Source of the DNA: Saccharina japonica
Taxonomy: Eukaryota > Sar > Phaeophyceae > Laminariales > Laminariaceae
Direction of reading: 5' to 3'
DNA: 64,000 nucleotides
NCBI GenBank assembly: GCA_008828725.1
Contig: MEHQ01003075.1
Span: forward strand, 51,043-115,042
How positions within the stretch are numbered: the first letter of the stretch is position 1; each line of letters opens with the position of its first letter. Under the pieces are notes generated by a model. That model was not told the DNA's origin and ran no database searches. It saw only the letters and a program-made list of their open reading frames with translations. A program made the position numbers and the translations under genes. This document shows, piece by piece, positions 35,575 to 46,579 of this stretch.

Positions 35575-35850
35575 GACTCCGGGGCGCGAAGCCCTCTGCA
35601 TACGCTGTGAACCCGCACTTGCCGCTGATCCGCCCCGTTCCAGGGGACGGAGCGACCGGTCCCCGGGAGGCCGCCTTCCCCCTCCCCCCGCTCGCCGAGT
35701 TCGGCGTCGGGGCCCGTTCTCTCGCCGAGGTCGCCGAGGGCCGACGCGTGGGGCGGCCGCGGCGGTGGTGCGGGGCAAATCGGGGTCGGGTGGCTCACGG
35801 TAGAGCCCGTAGAGCCGGTCTCCCGCGGGGCATACCGAAACCGACATAGT
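35575..35850. other. GC- and CpG-rich island
   Basis: The stretch is strikingly richer in G, C and CpG than the AT-rich DNA on both sides (for example CGCCGAGGTCGCCGAGGGCC). Frames on both strands stay open over it because stop codons are rare in such DNA. I recognise no domain. It could be a piece of a GC-rich gene or of a foreign insertion, or an unmethylated CpG island. Confidence 0.5.
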
Positions 35851-38207
35851 CCTGAAGATCCGAAACGACGTCACCATCGCCATCATCACAACCGAAGCGG
35901 AATACATAATAAGGATACATCAAATCAAACCAAAGATTTCGGGACAGAGTGATACCGTCTTACGCTACGTCTGCGCATGGGCGATTAATGGATGCCTGGT
36001 GCCTTGAACAGTACATGATCTTGCCGCAACATGTGTGTATTTGTTTCCAACGTCGGCGTGCCTACCCAATCATAGACATCCCGCGGTGCATAGAAGGATC
36101 CCTTTCCCAAAATTCAGCAGCATCCGTGTACAACGAGTCCATAAACCGTTGGCACCACGCGCAGAAGACCTAAACCTCCCCAACAGGCGCCGGCAGTCTT
36201 TTCAGTACACTACGCTGTTCAAGACGAGAAGGGCGCGTCACGTTAACCACCGGTTGCTATAAAAATGATCCCCGACCACAATTACCTGTAGCAGGCCCGG
36301 TTACACACCTATCCTCACAGATCGGACAAAGAACATACAAACTGTGGGTGTATGTCGGAAAATTGACGACGGATGCGCAACGATCAATCAGGGAATATAA
36401 GCAACGCCCCATATTTATATTGTGCGAAACCGTTGGCAAGGCTCGACCCCCCCCCTGGTCCATTGAGATACCTTACGTGTCAGTTCACATATCTACCACG
36501 CGCACTCGGTTTGGTTGATCAAATATATCTCTGCCCGGCTGGGGCAATCGAGTGCACTGTCAATGTTGAGAAGGGTCCAATAAACGGGGGCACACGAACA
36601 GCATCGGTTGCTTGGTTCATCCCTTAGCTAAATTTCCAGCCCCCCCCAGAGATGCCGTAACACGACCAACTCGAGTGGCCGACGAAATATGCCCCTGAAC
36701 GCCAGTGACTGCAGACCGGTGGGTCAAATAATGTTGATATTTGACTGGTATGCGTAGTCTCCAATACACGGCCGGTACCTGCTTTTAGAAAAGAGGACCT
36801 TAGGGGATTGGCCGCTTGCAACTCTCGCTGAACTCTAGATGCAGCAAACATACAGTAGAGCAAAATAACACCGGCGAATGGACGTGACAACTACATATGA
36901 ACTCGAGACGTACAGGGATGCTGCCCACATCCTCTCCACTATCGGTTGGTCGAATGTGTCCTCCAGACGATAAGGGTTGGGTGGCCTGTCCTTATGGCAG
37001 AAAAAGAAGGGGGTGAGCCGTATCTTGATATCCTGGGCCCCACGCATGCCTGTGCGTCGTATCGTCACTTTTCAAGCGCGATACGTTTTGAATCATGCCT
37101 GCATTGCCACAACCGGCAGGTCGCCCTAATAAGCACGTCTCCCGGAAGACCCTGGGGAAATGCTTCCTCGAATAATTTGAAACCCGAATGCGCGTCGGCC
37201 AGTTTCTACCATTCCATAGTCATGGACACAGCCCATACTCGTTGGTCACGGAAAGCCGAGACTAAATTGCCAGGTGAACCGGCCAGTCTCAAGTTTTATA
37301 TTGCATTGCTTCCAAGGTAAAACGGGATGTACGAAATAGCCTGGTCTTAATTCCAATGTAGCTCATTTCCAAGATATAACGGCATAGTAACTTCGGGGAA
37401 CGGAAACATAAAACAAAAATGACAATACGCTGGCGAAACCTCCAAACAAACCCAGTAACCACGTTCTCGCTTAAATGCTGTACGGTCCGATATCATCTCC
37501 CTGGGCAGGGTCACAACACGGTTTAGATAAAAATCCCCTCTCAAATTAACCTATAGCAGCCCGAGGTCACGCGAGAACAAGGAATTTCAACAACGCTGTA
37601 CTTGAAAGAAATATCTTCTGGATATAAGTAGTTAGTCACCCGTACATTGTGCGCACGTAAGCAACAGTCAAAGTGTGTACCATGATTTGTTAAAGCCACG
37701 AGCAAAGCCAACTGGCGTCTTCACATTGATCAACGTATGAGTAACCCCCCAGTGCATTCTCGATTTACCTTAAACGCGTCTCCGTTCCCAATGACCAACC
37801 ACCCCAGAATACACGGAAACAAACAAAAAAGTGAAATCAACAAAATGTATTTAGGTTCACACCAGCGTTGTCGTAGAGACGAAACGCCTGGTTCGCTCGT
37901 GGCTCCAACTTGCTACTCAGCCGATCGCTCACGGTACATAAACTCTCAGATAATGAGACGCCCTGGAAACGAGTGACGGCGGACAAAAATACTATTACTG
38001 CTCGGAGTTATGGAAAAGTAGTGGCAAGGCTGTTCGCCAAGCGTGTCGTCCTACCAAACTCTTCCTTCACAATGCAACACCTTATTATCGTGATCCGTGG
38101 AGATAAGCTAAATATTCAGCCTCTGATAATCGTATCGGGGGGACCCGTGGTCCTCGCGGCGTACTACGCTTCACTCCAAGAAAGCGTATCGTATTTCTGT
38201 TTCCTAC
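35851..38207. other. No gene recognised
   Basis: Several frames of 60-125 codons on both strands without recognisable motifs. No repeats seen by eye. Confidence 0.4.
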
Positions 38208-38460
38208 AACGCGTGCTACGGTAGAGGAAGCACTTTTTCGCTGAATCGTTTTCTGAACGATCGGCCTCCTTAACCTAAATTCGTCGGACTTTTTCATTTA
38301 TTATGTGGCGAATAGTGTTTCAGAGTATACTTCGGTCATGATATTTCTCATCGGGTAGCACTTTTATTTTCCTCCAACATTTTTGTTTTCGGAGAGGTAT
38401 GGCGCTCCTTAAGTGAGGGGCTCAGAAAACACTTGGTGCACCTCTATCGTAGCATGAGTC
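38208..38460 (+). mobile_element. MITE family A copy
   Basis: The left AACGCGTGCTACGGTAGAGG pairs with the right CCTCTATCGTAGCATGAGTC. The flanks CTAC and GTAC match at three of four bases, compatible with a slightly decayed 4-bp duplication. Internal blocks TTTTTCGCTGAATCGTTTTC, CTGAACGATCGGCCTCC and GCTCCTTAAGTGAGGGGCTC. Length 253 bp. Confidence 0.9.
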
Positions 38461-39187
38461 GTACTGTAGAGCAAACAATGCACACAGACCAGCACAGACC
38501 ACTCCTGCGTCCGAGCTGAACTCCGGTAAGTAGCTTTACGTGCAAGATGCGCGTACACGCATAGCTCCAACTTATCTCAACTTCTTGCACCCCTCTGAAT
38601 CGAACATCGTAGCTTCACGTAGACTTACACAGACAGATTTATGCAACACTGTCTTCATCAATGCCCGAAAACTGCGTCGATGAGGACATATTTCGCCTAG
38701 CAACGGTTAGTGCCGTTGTCCCGTCAGTTGCGAGGCAAATTAACCAGTTTGCCGGATATCGACCATTACCACATAGAGAGACGTCCTCCCAGGATCCTTA
38801 CCTAGACATTAACAAACACTTGTCATCCAAATGACGCCAATTCAATACCCACGTGTATGTCATATGACACACGACATAACAATCCCCGCAACCCATGATC
38901 ACGGGGAACACTACAGTAGCAAACGCATCGACAACCGATGCATGAGCCCATGAAAAAATTGTCGTTTTCATATAACATGCCACCAGTTTTTTACTACATC
39001 ACCCCCCCCACCCCCGCGCCCGAAAGCAACGACCATGCGGACGCCGCGTAAGCTGGAATCCCCTCATGAAAGGAAATGAAACGATGCGTCCTGTACCTAA
39101 TCTACAACTCCTTCCGGCCTGGGTACTTTCCAATGCGCCTCTGGTTGGCTACATCATAACTTCAATCTGCATATCGAAATAGACAGG
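38461..39187. other. 3' flank of the damaged FNIP gene; no gene seen
   Basis: A C-rich run (CCCCCCCCACCCCCGCGCCC, near 39002) is the only notable feature. Confidence 0.4.
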
Positions 39188-41177
39188 TCAAAACGGTTTT
39201 CGAACCGGACGCTTCAGCGTAAACGGCAGCACACTTTCGTCCAGAGCTTGGGTAAAGCCATGTCCAAGCTCAAGTTGCTTGAGACAGGTGGGCCACGCCA
39301 CTGCATCCACTAGCTGGTTGAACTTGAACCCAAATCGAAGCTTCTCGAGCGACGACGGCCACGTCACACTATCAATATTCTGGTTGAAAGAATTGCCGAG
39401 TCGTAGGTGCTGCAGGGATAATGGCCATACCACATCATTGATGGGCTGATCGAACATATGACCAAACTCAAGCACTCGAAGATGGAACGGCCACACCACG
39501 TCACCCACGGGTTGGTTAAACGCCTCTCCGAACGACAGCTGCAGCAACGAAGCCGGCCAAGAAACTAGGTGGATAGGTTGGTCAAAACTATCCGAAAACG
39601 AGAGCGTACGGAGAGAGGAAGGCCACTTGACACGGTCGATCGGCTGGTTGAATTCACCCGTGAGGTGGAGTTCCAGCAGTCCGGCCGGCATTAGCTCATC
39701 CGCATCTATTGGTTGATTAAAATACTGTCCGAGGGTCAGCGCACACACAGATTCCGGCATCGCCGTACCGTCACCGTTGAGATAGCTCCCCAGTGTCAGC
39801 CGCTGCAAGGAATCAGGGATCGTCGTCCCACCGACCGCGTGGCTGAACGCGTCTCCAAATTCCGGCTGCCGCATTGCAGATGGTCAATAAACCCCGGCGA
39901 GAGACTGGTTGAAAGCCTCGCCAAATGAAACATGCTCAAGAGAGTGGGGCCATTCAATCGCCGTGATCGGTCGATTGAACGCCGAACCGAACTTGATATA
40001 CTCCAGACAGGACGGCCATTCAACGCCTTTTCGACCGGTTGATTGAACCGACGACCGAACGCTAGGGATCGCAGATTCGGTGGCCACACGACATCGATGA
40101 TAGAAAAGTTAAACATATCCCCAAACACCAGGCGTTTCAAGGAGCAAGGCAATACACCGTCGGTTATCGGACGGTTGGAACTTTTCCCGAGCGTAAGATC
40201 CAGCAAGGATGTAGGCCAACCAATGTCGGAGAGGGGTTTGTTGAATGCCTGCCCGAAAATCAGCACCTGCAAACCAGTGGGCCAAACAACACGACTGATT
40301 TGCTGGTCGAACCCGCTCCCGAACGTCAACCTCAGCAAAGACACGGGCCAAACAACATCGTCGATTTCTTGGTTAAAGTCGTGCCCAAACGTCAGCTTCA
40401 TCAACGAGGCGGGCCACACAATCCTAGTGATTGGTTTGTTAAATGTGCCATGAAACGTGAGCTCCAACAAACAAGGCGGGTACACCATTGGGTGGACCAG
40501 CTGGGACACAAGGTCGGCGGTAGGAAGCCCTTCAAATAGGCGCAGATCCGGCAGTAACGTGCTGGTATCCATGCCGTAAAACGAGTATTTTATCTTGGAC
40601 AGACATTCCTGAATCGGAAACAAGCGAAAACCGGTAGTTGATGTATCGGCGACAACATGCTTCAGGTGACCCCAACGAAGCACTCGTCCACCGGTACGCG
40701 GAAGCCAAAGTCCGAGAGCTCCAGTCCGATTCATGTCGATCATCGACCGCATCACGTCGAAAACACTCCGCGGGGAAACACTCCGCTCCGGACGCGGCGG
40801 CTGCCATACCCCTCGCATGTCTTCCGTTGAGTACCAACCCTGGCCGAAATACGACACCACCTGTAAACGTTTCACCCCCCGCATTAGCTCGGACTCTATG
40901 AGAACAGGCACAAGCATATCAGCCGGCATATACCATTTTGCGTCCGTCACCCGTAGGATAGGTAGTCGTCGCCTTGGTGTGACGTCAGAGTCGTCGTCAT
41001 CGCCCCAGAGGCTGAGTGGCATATCTTTATTGACGACCACCAAGATATTACGCGCATCTCGGCAGGCAACGCAAAACGGAAAAGAGGCTAGCTGCAGCTG
41101 CATCGTACTCACGTACCACCTTCCTTGCTCTTCTTGTCGGAGAGCGATGTCAAAGGCTTTCAGACAGAGAGAACTTC
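39188..41177 (-). pseudogene. FNIP/LRR-like repeat protein with one frameshift and one nonsense codon
   Basis: This is a paralogue of the gene at 13975-16154. The exon starts after the splice site TTATCCTCGCAG (first base 41177). It encodes the shared region (FDIALRQ, WYVSTMQLQLASFPFCVACR, MPLSLWGDDDD, PADMLVPVL, VFDVM), then about 19 FNIP-type units of 22 residues. After the seventh unit (RRFNQPVEK) an apparent two-base insertion at an A run (40028-40031, minus-strand AAAA) shifts the frame; the repeat phase then resumes with GVEWPSC. Two units later a TGA (39884-39886) replaces a conserved Trp, and the same frame continues through nine more units to a TGA after KRPVRKPF. With only two lesions it may be a recent pseudogene, a polymorphic null allele or an assembly error. 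Otherwise the protein would be about 660 residues. The Met at 41238 lies in the predicted intron. Confidence 0.85.
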
Positions 41178-41275
41178 CTGCGAGGATAATACGTGCGCAA
41201 GAAAAATATAAGTTACGCAATACAATTAGTCGAAGCACGGACGCCTAACCGATGGGTCGGACGGGATCCACTTAC
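41178..41275 (-). other. Candidate intron of the damaged FNIP gene
   Basis: On the minus strand a consensus donor GTAAGT starts at 41275, CGACTAAT is a plausible branch site, and a T-rich stretch leads to TCCTCGCAG, giving a 98-base intron. The acceptor is well supported by paralogue alignment. The donor is less so: read in the frame needed, the upstream sequence meets a stop after about six codons, so another acceptor would have to lie close by. Confidence 0.4.
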
Positions 41276-42806
41276 GGTTGCAAAAGTCGCCTAGAGGTTA
41301 TACGGGGTGGAGAAAGATATACAGACTCGGTTTGCGTGTCGCCAGACGATGGGAACAACCTGGGAGGGGTGGATATTTATCGTATAGAGGGGCGTACAAA
41401 CCCACCTGATTTCCTGTTGGAATCGCTAACAAACTCCGATTACGCCTGACCTTAGATCGATGCGGGTCGTAGATGCAATACATTGTAGCGAACCGTGATT
41501 GACCTACCTGGTAAATAGAGGAGGGACGCCCATATAACGATAAGGATCCCACACTCAAACTTGCGACATTCCCAGGACTTGCGGTCAACGAATTTCCGGA
41601 GGGGAACTTGTATGCTACACACCTGGGGTGATTTACTTATAATGCGGCTCTACGTGAGCCACTGGTGAAGGGTATTATTGATCTTGGACACCGGTTTCAG
41701 GAATCATGTAAGCTTGCGATCTAGATCCACCGTGAACAAATTGAGAAAAGCAAACCCTACTGAGATATCGGGAAGAATTGTGAGAGTCGCTATTTTGAAC
41801 AAAACAATCAAACTTGGCATAGAAAACTAGCTAAAACCTGGGCGATGCCAATCGGTCGAGATCGTTGATTCAAAAAAAGATAAAAATCAAAAGTCAAGTA
41901 TCGCGCGTGGGGCGAGTTTGTACGACAACAAAATATACAATTGAGATTCATTCAGGCAGGCAGACGCACATTATAATGTGTATGCGCCACGATCTGCAAG
42001 ATCAATCGGAATCACATCGGGAGAGAAAAAGTCGACCAGGAACACCTCGGTGGTCGTAGCGGACGTCAGCGTGACGTCGGCCATCATTTATCTATCCCGA
42101 CTACACAGTCAACAGCACACGCCAGGTTCTCTGAAAAATGCAAAGCAGGCACAAAACAAGGAGAATGCTCACAGTGCCCAGTGGCATCATAAGCCGAGGG
42201 TTCCATAGGTGAACCGTCGACGCCATAAATCGGGGTAACATCGCTCAGATAAACTTTAGCCATGAGTTATGCCTGAGAAGGAGGAGACACGCTATCTCTG
42301 TTGTGAAGGGGGCATGTCGTCTGTAAACAGAACACCGGCTGGCCTTGTTCTGTTACTACAACACCGCATTGGTATTTTCGAGCCGCAGCCTTTCGTGAAA
42401 GACACTGTTAATGATAGCAGTTGAAGAGGGGGGGTGTACCACGCAAAAACCAGTGTTTACGTCGTGTTCTTCTGTGTTCAAGATTTACTGCTCTTGCGTC
42501 GTGAAAAAACAAACATGAAACGTTACCTGTATCACGGTATAGCCGTTCCGAACGACGCGCATGTAAGGGTTATGCAATAGAAACCAAAATATGTATTTGC
42601 CAGGTCATGATGACAACCAAACCCGCGGGCCAGCATAGAGAAGGCCGGACCACCGTGCGAAGTTTAATACACTCGTATACCTGGAGATGCCGTATGTCTA
42701 CATTTTGATCAAATGATAGGTCTAATGAAAAGTTCCAGGAGGTACGTAGAGGTGATACGTTAATACACTACATTGGGCCGAAAACATGCAAACTTCCACG
42801 GTATTA
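41276..42806. other. No gene seen
   Basis: The upstream exon of the damaged FNIP gene may lie here but was not found. TACCWGGTA occurs at 41505-41513. Other frames are short. Confidence 0.4.
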
Positions 42807-43057
42807 GACACATACTACGATAGAGGTGCACCATGTTTTTCTGAGCATCTCACTTAAGGAGCGTCATACCTCACAGAAAAACATGATTCGGGAGGGAAAA
42901 ATGAAAGTGCTGCCGGATGCGAAATTTCATGACGCCGAAGTGTGCTCTGAAACAGTATTCGTCACAAAAATGAAAAAACGACGAATTTGGGTTAAGGAGC
43001 CCGATCGTTCAGAAAACGATTCAGCCAAAATGTGATACCTCTATCGTAGCACGCGTC
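42807..43057 (-). mobile_element. MITE family A copy, inverted, ATTA target duplication
   Basis: The end GACACATACTACGATAGAGG pairs with ACCTCTATCGTAGCACGCGTC-like sequence at the other end. ATTA flanks both sides (42803-42806 and 43058-43061). In reverse order it carries the family's internal blocks, including AGCCCGATCGTTCAGAAAAC and GATTCAGCCAAAATG. Length 251 bp. Confidence 0.9.
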
Positions 43058-43074
43058 ATTACAGTCGCTGCATG

Positions 43075-43525
43075 GACGCACGCTACAACAGATATGCGCC
43101 AAACTTTTTCTGAGGGTGGCCGTTTCAAGAGCTCTATGCCTTAGGGCCCGTATTAACGAGTACCAAATAAATTCAATTTGGAAAAAAAAATCAATCCGCT
43201 TCTCATTGGTCAACACACGCACCAGCACCTAAGATTAGGATCTTGGGGTATAATCTTGGGTGATGGTGCGAGTTCTGACCAATGAAAAGCGGACTTGATT
43301 TTTTTTTTTCCAAATTGTTTTTTTTTCCTTCGTTAAAACGGGCCCTTATCCATTTTTTTTGTTGGAGGAAAATAAAAGTGCTACCCGACGAAAATCCTAT
43401 GGCCCAAGTACAAAACGACAAATACTGAAACACAGGAAGGAAAGTAGCACGAATTTCGGGTTAAAGAGCTCGATCATTCAGAATCTGATTAAGTCAACAA
43501 TTCTACCTCGATCGTAGCACGCGTC
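43075..43525 (-). mobile_element. MITE family A copy split by a nested element, CATG target duplication
   Basis: The left part (GACGCACGCTACAACAGATA to GAGCTCTATGCC) and right part (GGAGGAAAATAAAAGTGCTA to GATCGTAGCACGCGTC) join into one normal family A copy of about 246 bp once the element at 43144-43345 and one TTA are removed. CATG flanks both outer ends (43071-43074, 43526-43529). Confidence 0.9.
43144..43345. mobile_element. Tourist/Harbinger-like foldback MITE, TTA target duplication
   Basis: Long inverted arms of roughly 75 bp face each other: GGGCCCGTATTAACGA and CAATTTGGAAAAAAAAATCA, then CGCTTCTCATTGGTCA, with mirror copies on the right ending AACGGGCCC. TTA lies on both sides (43141-43143, 43346-43348). 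A 3-bp TWA duplication and GGGCC-type ends are typical of PIF/Harbinger non-autonomous elements. It is nested in a family A copy. Confidence 0.85.
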
Positions 43526-43661
43526 CATGGCTACTGAGAGTACCAGGAATTATACATACACAGTACTTCGTGCCTTTCCCCAAAAATATTGGTAATTCTG
43601 ATGCTGTCCCTCTGCGTTTTTCCCCCATTTATTGTTTCGTCTTTTTTGTATGCAGTCGTGG

Positions 43662-43792
43662 TCCCGCAATAGTGCGGTGAGTCGCCAGACGTCTGTGATC
43701 GCACTCAAGGCGGAACCCCGCACTATCCAGGCATGTTGCCGTACCGCACTATCTTGAGTGCCTGAGTAGAGCGGTACCGCACTATCACGGGA
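43662..43792. mobile_element. Small inverted-repeat element, family E
   Basis: The left TCCCGCAATAGTGCGGT mirrors the right ACCGCACTATCACGGGA. Two further CCGCACTATC blocks lie inside. The left end matches the start of the element at 46580 in 16 of 17 bases. It ends about 10 bp before the LINE insertion. Confidence 0.55.
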
Positions 43793-43802
43793 TATATATA
43801 AT

Positions 43803-45290
43803 TGTATGCGTTTTGTACCTTGGTGGTCTTGTCGTCGCAAGCGCGGACATTATGCCAGAGATCAAACGACGCATTCGACTCGCATGGGCATGCTACAATC
43901 GATTCAAGCCGGAACTGTACGATATGGAGGATGCCCCGTTCACTCTAAAGGTGCGCATGCTAAAGGCCGAGGTGACGGAGACACTGCTGTACGGGTGTGT
44001 GACGTGGACCCTTGGCCAGGAACACTTCGCTGAGCTCCGAACGGCACACCACAACTTCCCCCTACGGATCATTGGTTTCCAGCGCCGACAACGCACTGAC
44101 CATCTCATGTCGTACGCCAAGGCCCTCAAGAAGGCACAATGCGAGAGCGTTGAGACGACCATCCGCAAACGACGCCTCCTCTTTGTGGGGGCCTTACAGC
44201 GCACGACCAATAATCGGCTGACCCGGCGGGTGATGTTTGGGACGATCGTCGGTGGGACGAACCCGGGACCTGGCCGACCAGAAAAGAACTGGGCCCAATG
44301 TCTAGCAGATGACCTCAGGGTTTTTCGAGCGTCAGAAGGCTCCACAGACAGCTCCCCTTTACTGTTCGGAGCAGAGACGGTACTATGGCCGAGGGCGGCT
44401 AAGACGAGTGGGGTGTGGTATCGGGGGGTCGGCGAGGCGGCAGACCATTTCATGGCGAGGTGGCACAGGGCCGAAGCGGAGAGGAGCTGGCTACGGCATG
44501 AAGCTGAGAATGCCAAGAGGGGCGACAAGGAAGAGGGGGGGGGGGGGCAGGGGCGGCCGGACTGATACAGCTGTCGACGAATGCAGAAACGAAATAATAG
44601 ATCGTGCGGCAAGGTATCGACTCGACTAGCCCTTGAATTCTACTTGTTTTATTTTGTTTGCTTGTTTCGTGTTGCATTGTTCACTGGGGGGGGCGAGGCA
44701 GACTCTCGACACGAATTTTCGTTTAGAGTGGGAAGGAGATGGCAGAAGGTGTGACACGGTCCCTGTATCGGTTTTTATAGCAGAGACGGGAGCTTGTTAT
44801 TACCATTGCCTTGAGCTTGCCTTGAGAACGGTTTTTCTCTTTTCCTCTCTCGTGTCCTCTTTCTTGCTTTTTTGCCTTGTTTCTCCCTTTGTTTCCACCC
44901 TCTGCCGGTGTCTTCCTCTTTTTCGTGTTGCCTCGCCCGTGCAGCAGTTACCTGTTCCTGTTGGGCACGTGTGCTTTTCTTCTAGGGGCGATTTTGTCTC
45001 CATGCGTCATTTGTATTCTGTTTCATTTCAGAATCCGTTTGTTTTTTATTTGTCTTTTTGTGCTTATTTTTTTGTTCTGCTCGTATCGTTGTGTTCTCGT
45101 ACCCGGTACGTTAGCATATCACTTTCTTTACCACTTCATGTGCGTTTATTTTGTTTGGTTTTTTTCTGTTTCACAGTCTGTGACCACAGAATTTGTATCT
45201 CTCTAGGATTAGGAATCAGGACAGGCACTGGGTGTACTGATGTTGTTGAGTAGAAATAACGGGTTTTATGTGAAGACACACACACACATT
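43803..45290 (+). mobile_element. 5'-truncated LINE (non-LTR retrotransposon)
   Basis: The element begins inside its reverse-transcriptase gene, carries the intact C-terminal part (43804-44565), then a T-rich 3' untranslated region of about 700 bp. It ends near AGGATTAGGAATCAGGACAG and TATGTGAAGACACACACACA. The same 3' end occurs at 29460-29615. Truncation of this kind is typical of target-primed reverse transcription. The long T-rich open frame at 44633-45253 lies in the untranslated region and is an effect of composition. Confidence 0.85.
43804..44565 (+). pseudogene. LINE reverse transcriptase, C-terminal fragment
   Basis: The open frame has no natural start; it enters at YLGGLVVASADIMPEIKRR, the segment just after the reverse-transcriptase catalytic core. 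It continues RIRLAWACYNRF, LLYGCVTWTL, ELRTAHHNFPLRIIGFQRRQ, RKRRLLFVGALQRT, RLTRRVMFG and GRPEKNW. This order (YLG, LLYGxExWTL, RRRxLxWxGHxxR, GRPxxxW) is the standard C-terminal thumb region of many LINE polymerases. The catalytic YxDD part is absent, so the fragment is inactive. It ends in a Gly-rich tail before TGA. Confidence 0.9.
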
Positions 45291-45939
45291 GCAGATACGT
45301 CCGGGGACCGCGTTAACCTCAAGCATAACTTTTTAGAGAACGGTGAAGTGACAAAACCACCAGGGCCGGTGTGCGGTATTGCACACAACAAATACTACTG
45401 GGAGGAACGACGGTTCATGTTCATGCTTTAAGCACGTCCGCATTGAATACACAGCTGTTCTGCTGAAATGCAGCGCTGAGCGAAAAATACAGCATAAACC
45501 ATACCACGTGTGTATCCCCCATTCCGGAGGCCCGCGTTGACACATCCCTGGCCTCTCAGCCTACTCTCAGCTCTTATTCGGCGAAGGGAAAGTTCTTTTT
45601 TCGGGATCGGTCCCGGAATTGTTTTTCTTCTTTGTACCTCCGATTTGTTTGCGGCATTGCGCTGAGAGTGGTGGTTGCGAAGGCTGAGGGTCCGGGATGA
45701 TCTGTGTCTGGAACTGTTTCCCGAATCGTGATAGCCAAACCACATTTTTTGTTTTCACTTCTTTATTTGTTGTCCCGTTTGCCGTGTACATCTTGGCGTG
45801 CAAAATAATGCAAAGTGCGAATATACCACAAAATGAATCGTGAAAAAGTAACAAATAACACCCAGCAGGGAGCGCAGCGAATTGTTGTGTGCCATGGTTC
45901 CGTGCTTTCTCTTTCGAAAATGCAGCTTAGTTGTCCTGG
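45291..45939. other. No gene seen
   Basis: Short frames on both strands without motifs. No repeat recognised. Confidence 0.45.
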
Positions 45940-46115
45940 AGCATGGAGCTCTTGGCATTTGCAAGTGACCTGTTTCCTCTGGTTTCCTCCTTATTTTATG
46001 TGCCATATGTAACTTTCATTTTTACTATTAATATGTTGCGTCCTTGATGAGCAAGAGTATTATAGCGGAGAGGAACCGCCCGCTACGCGAAGCGCCTTGT
46101 ACTGCAATACGAAAC
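45940..46115 (+). repeat. Diverged dispersed repeat, copy 1
   Basis: It shares GGAGCTCTTGGCATTTG, AACTTTCAT, then CCGCCCGC, GCGAAGC and CCTTGTA in the same order with 56158-56310. The function and class are unknown; no inverted ends are visible. Confidence 0.45.
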
Positions 46116-46579
46116 GCTAGCCATGATCTAAAGTGAACGTTTTCGCATCACGCCGCACCGTGGAAATAGTAGTAAATATAAGCACAATGTATTGCTGGCT
46201 ACACTACTGTTATAGGACGCCACAAATTTCAGTATGTCCGCCAGCCGCCCTGGTTTTGAAGCATGCGCCGTTATAAACGACACATTAGCTTTCACCACAG
46301 ATTCGGTGAAGGCGGCCGCCACATCTTCTGCAGTATTCATGGCCATCTAGCACCTTTAAACGGGAGTTTAGACCAAGGCACCGTTCTCTCCCGGCACATG
46401 ACACCGAGCGCGTTTATACGGTACTTACAGCTGTGCGACCACGTCTAGCTGACGGCTGGTATACTTACTATATACAGGTAGAGAGGTACCACTGTCCTGT
46501 GTACTGAGATTGTGTACGTAGTGACACGGAGGCGTGGAGATCTCTCAAGAGTGCGGTTCCCGCACTTTGGAACGGCCGG
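46116..46579. other. No gene seen
   Basis: Nothing supportable was found. Confidence 0.4.

Noticed and set aside
3232..39886. TGA codons at conserved Trp positions in two FNIP copies, suggesting TGA might encode Trp
   Set aside because: The intact paralogue uses TGG for Trp throughout and ends at TGA. The broken copies also have frameshifts and TAA/TAG stops. Simple TGG-to-TGA mutation in Trp-rich genes explains it.
43893..44612. 239-codon open frame antisense to the LINE reverse transcriptase
   Set aside because: It mirrors the conserved sense frame codon for codon and has no recognisable motif, so it is a shadow.
44633..45253. 206-codon open frame rich in Phe, Leu and Cys
   Set aside because: It lies in the T-rich 3' untranslated region of the truncated LINE, and low complexity explains the open frame.
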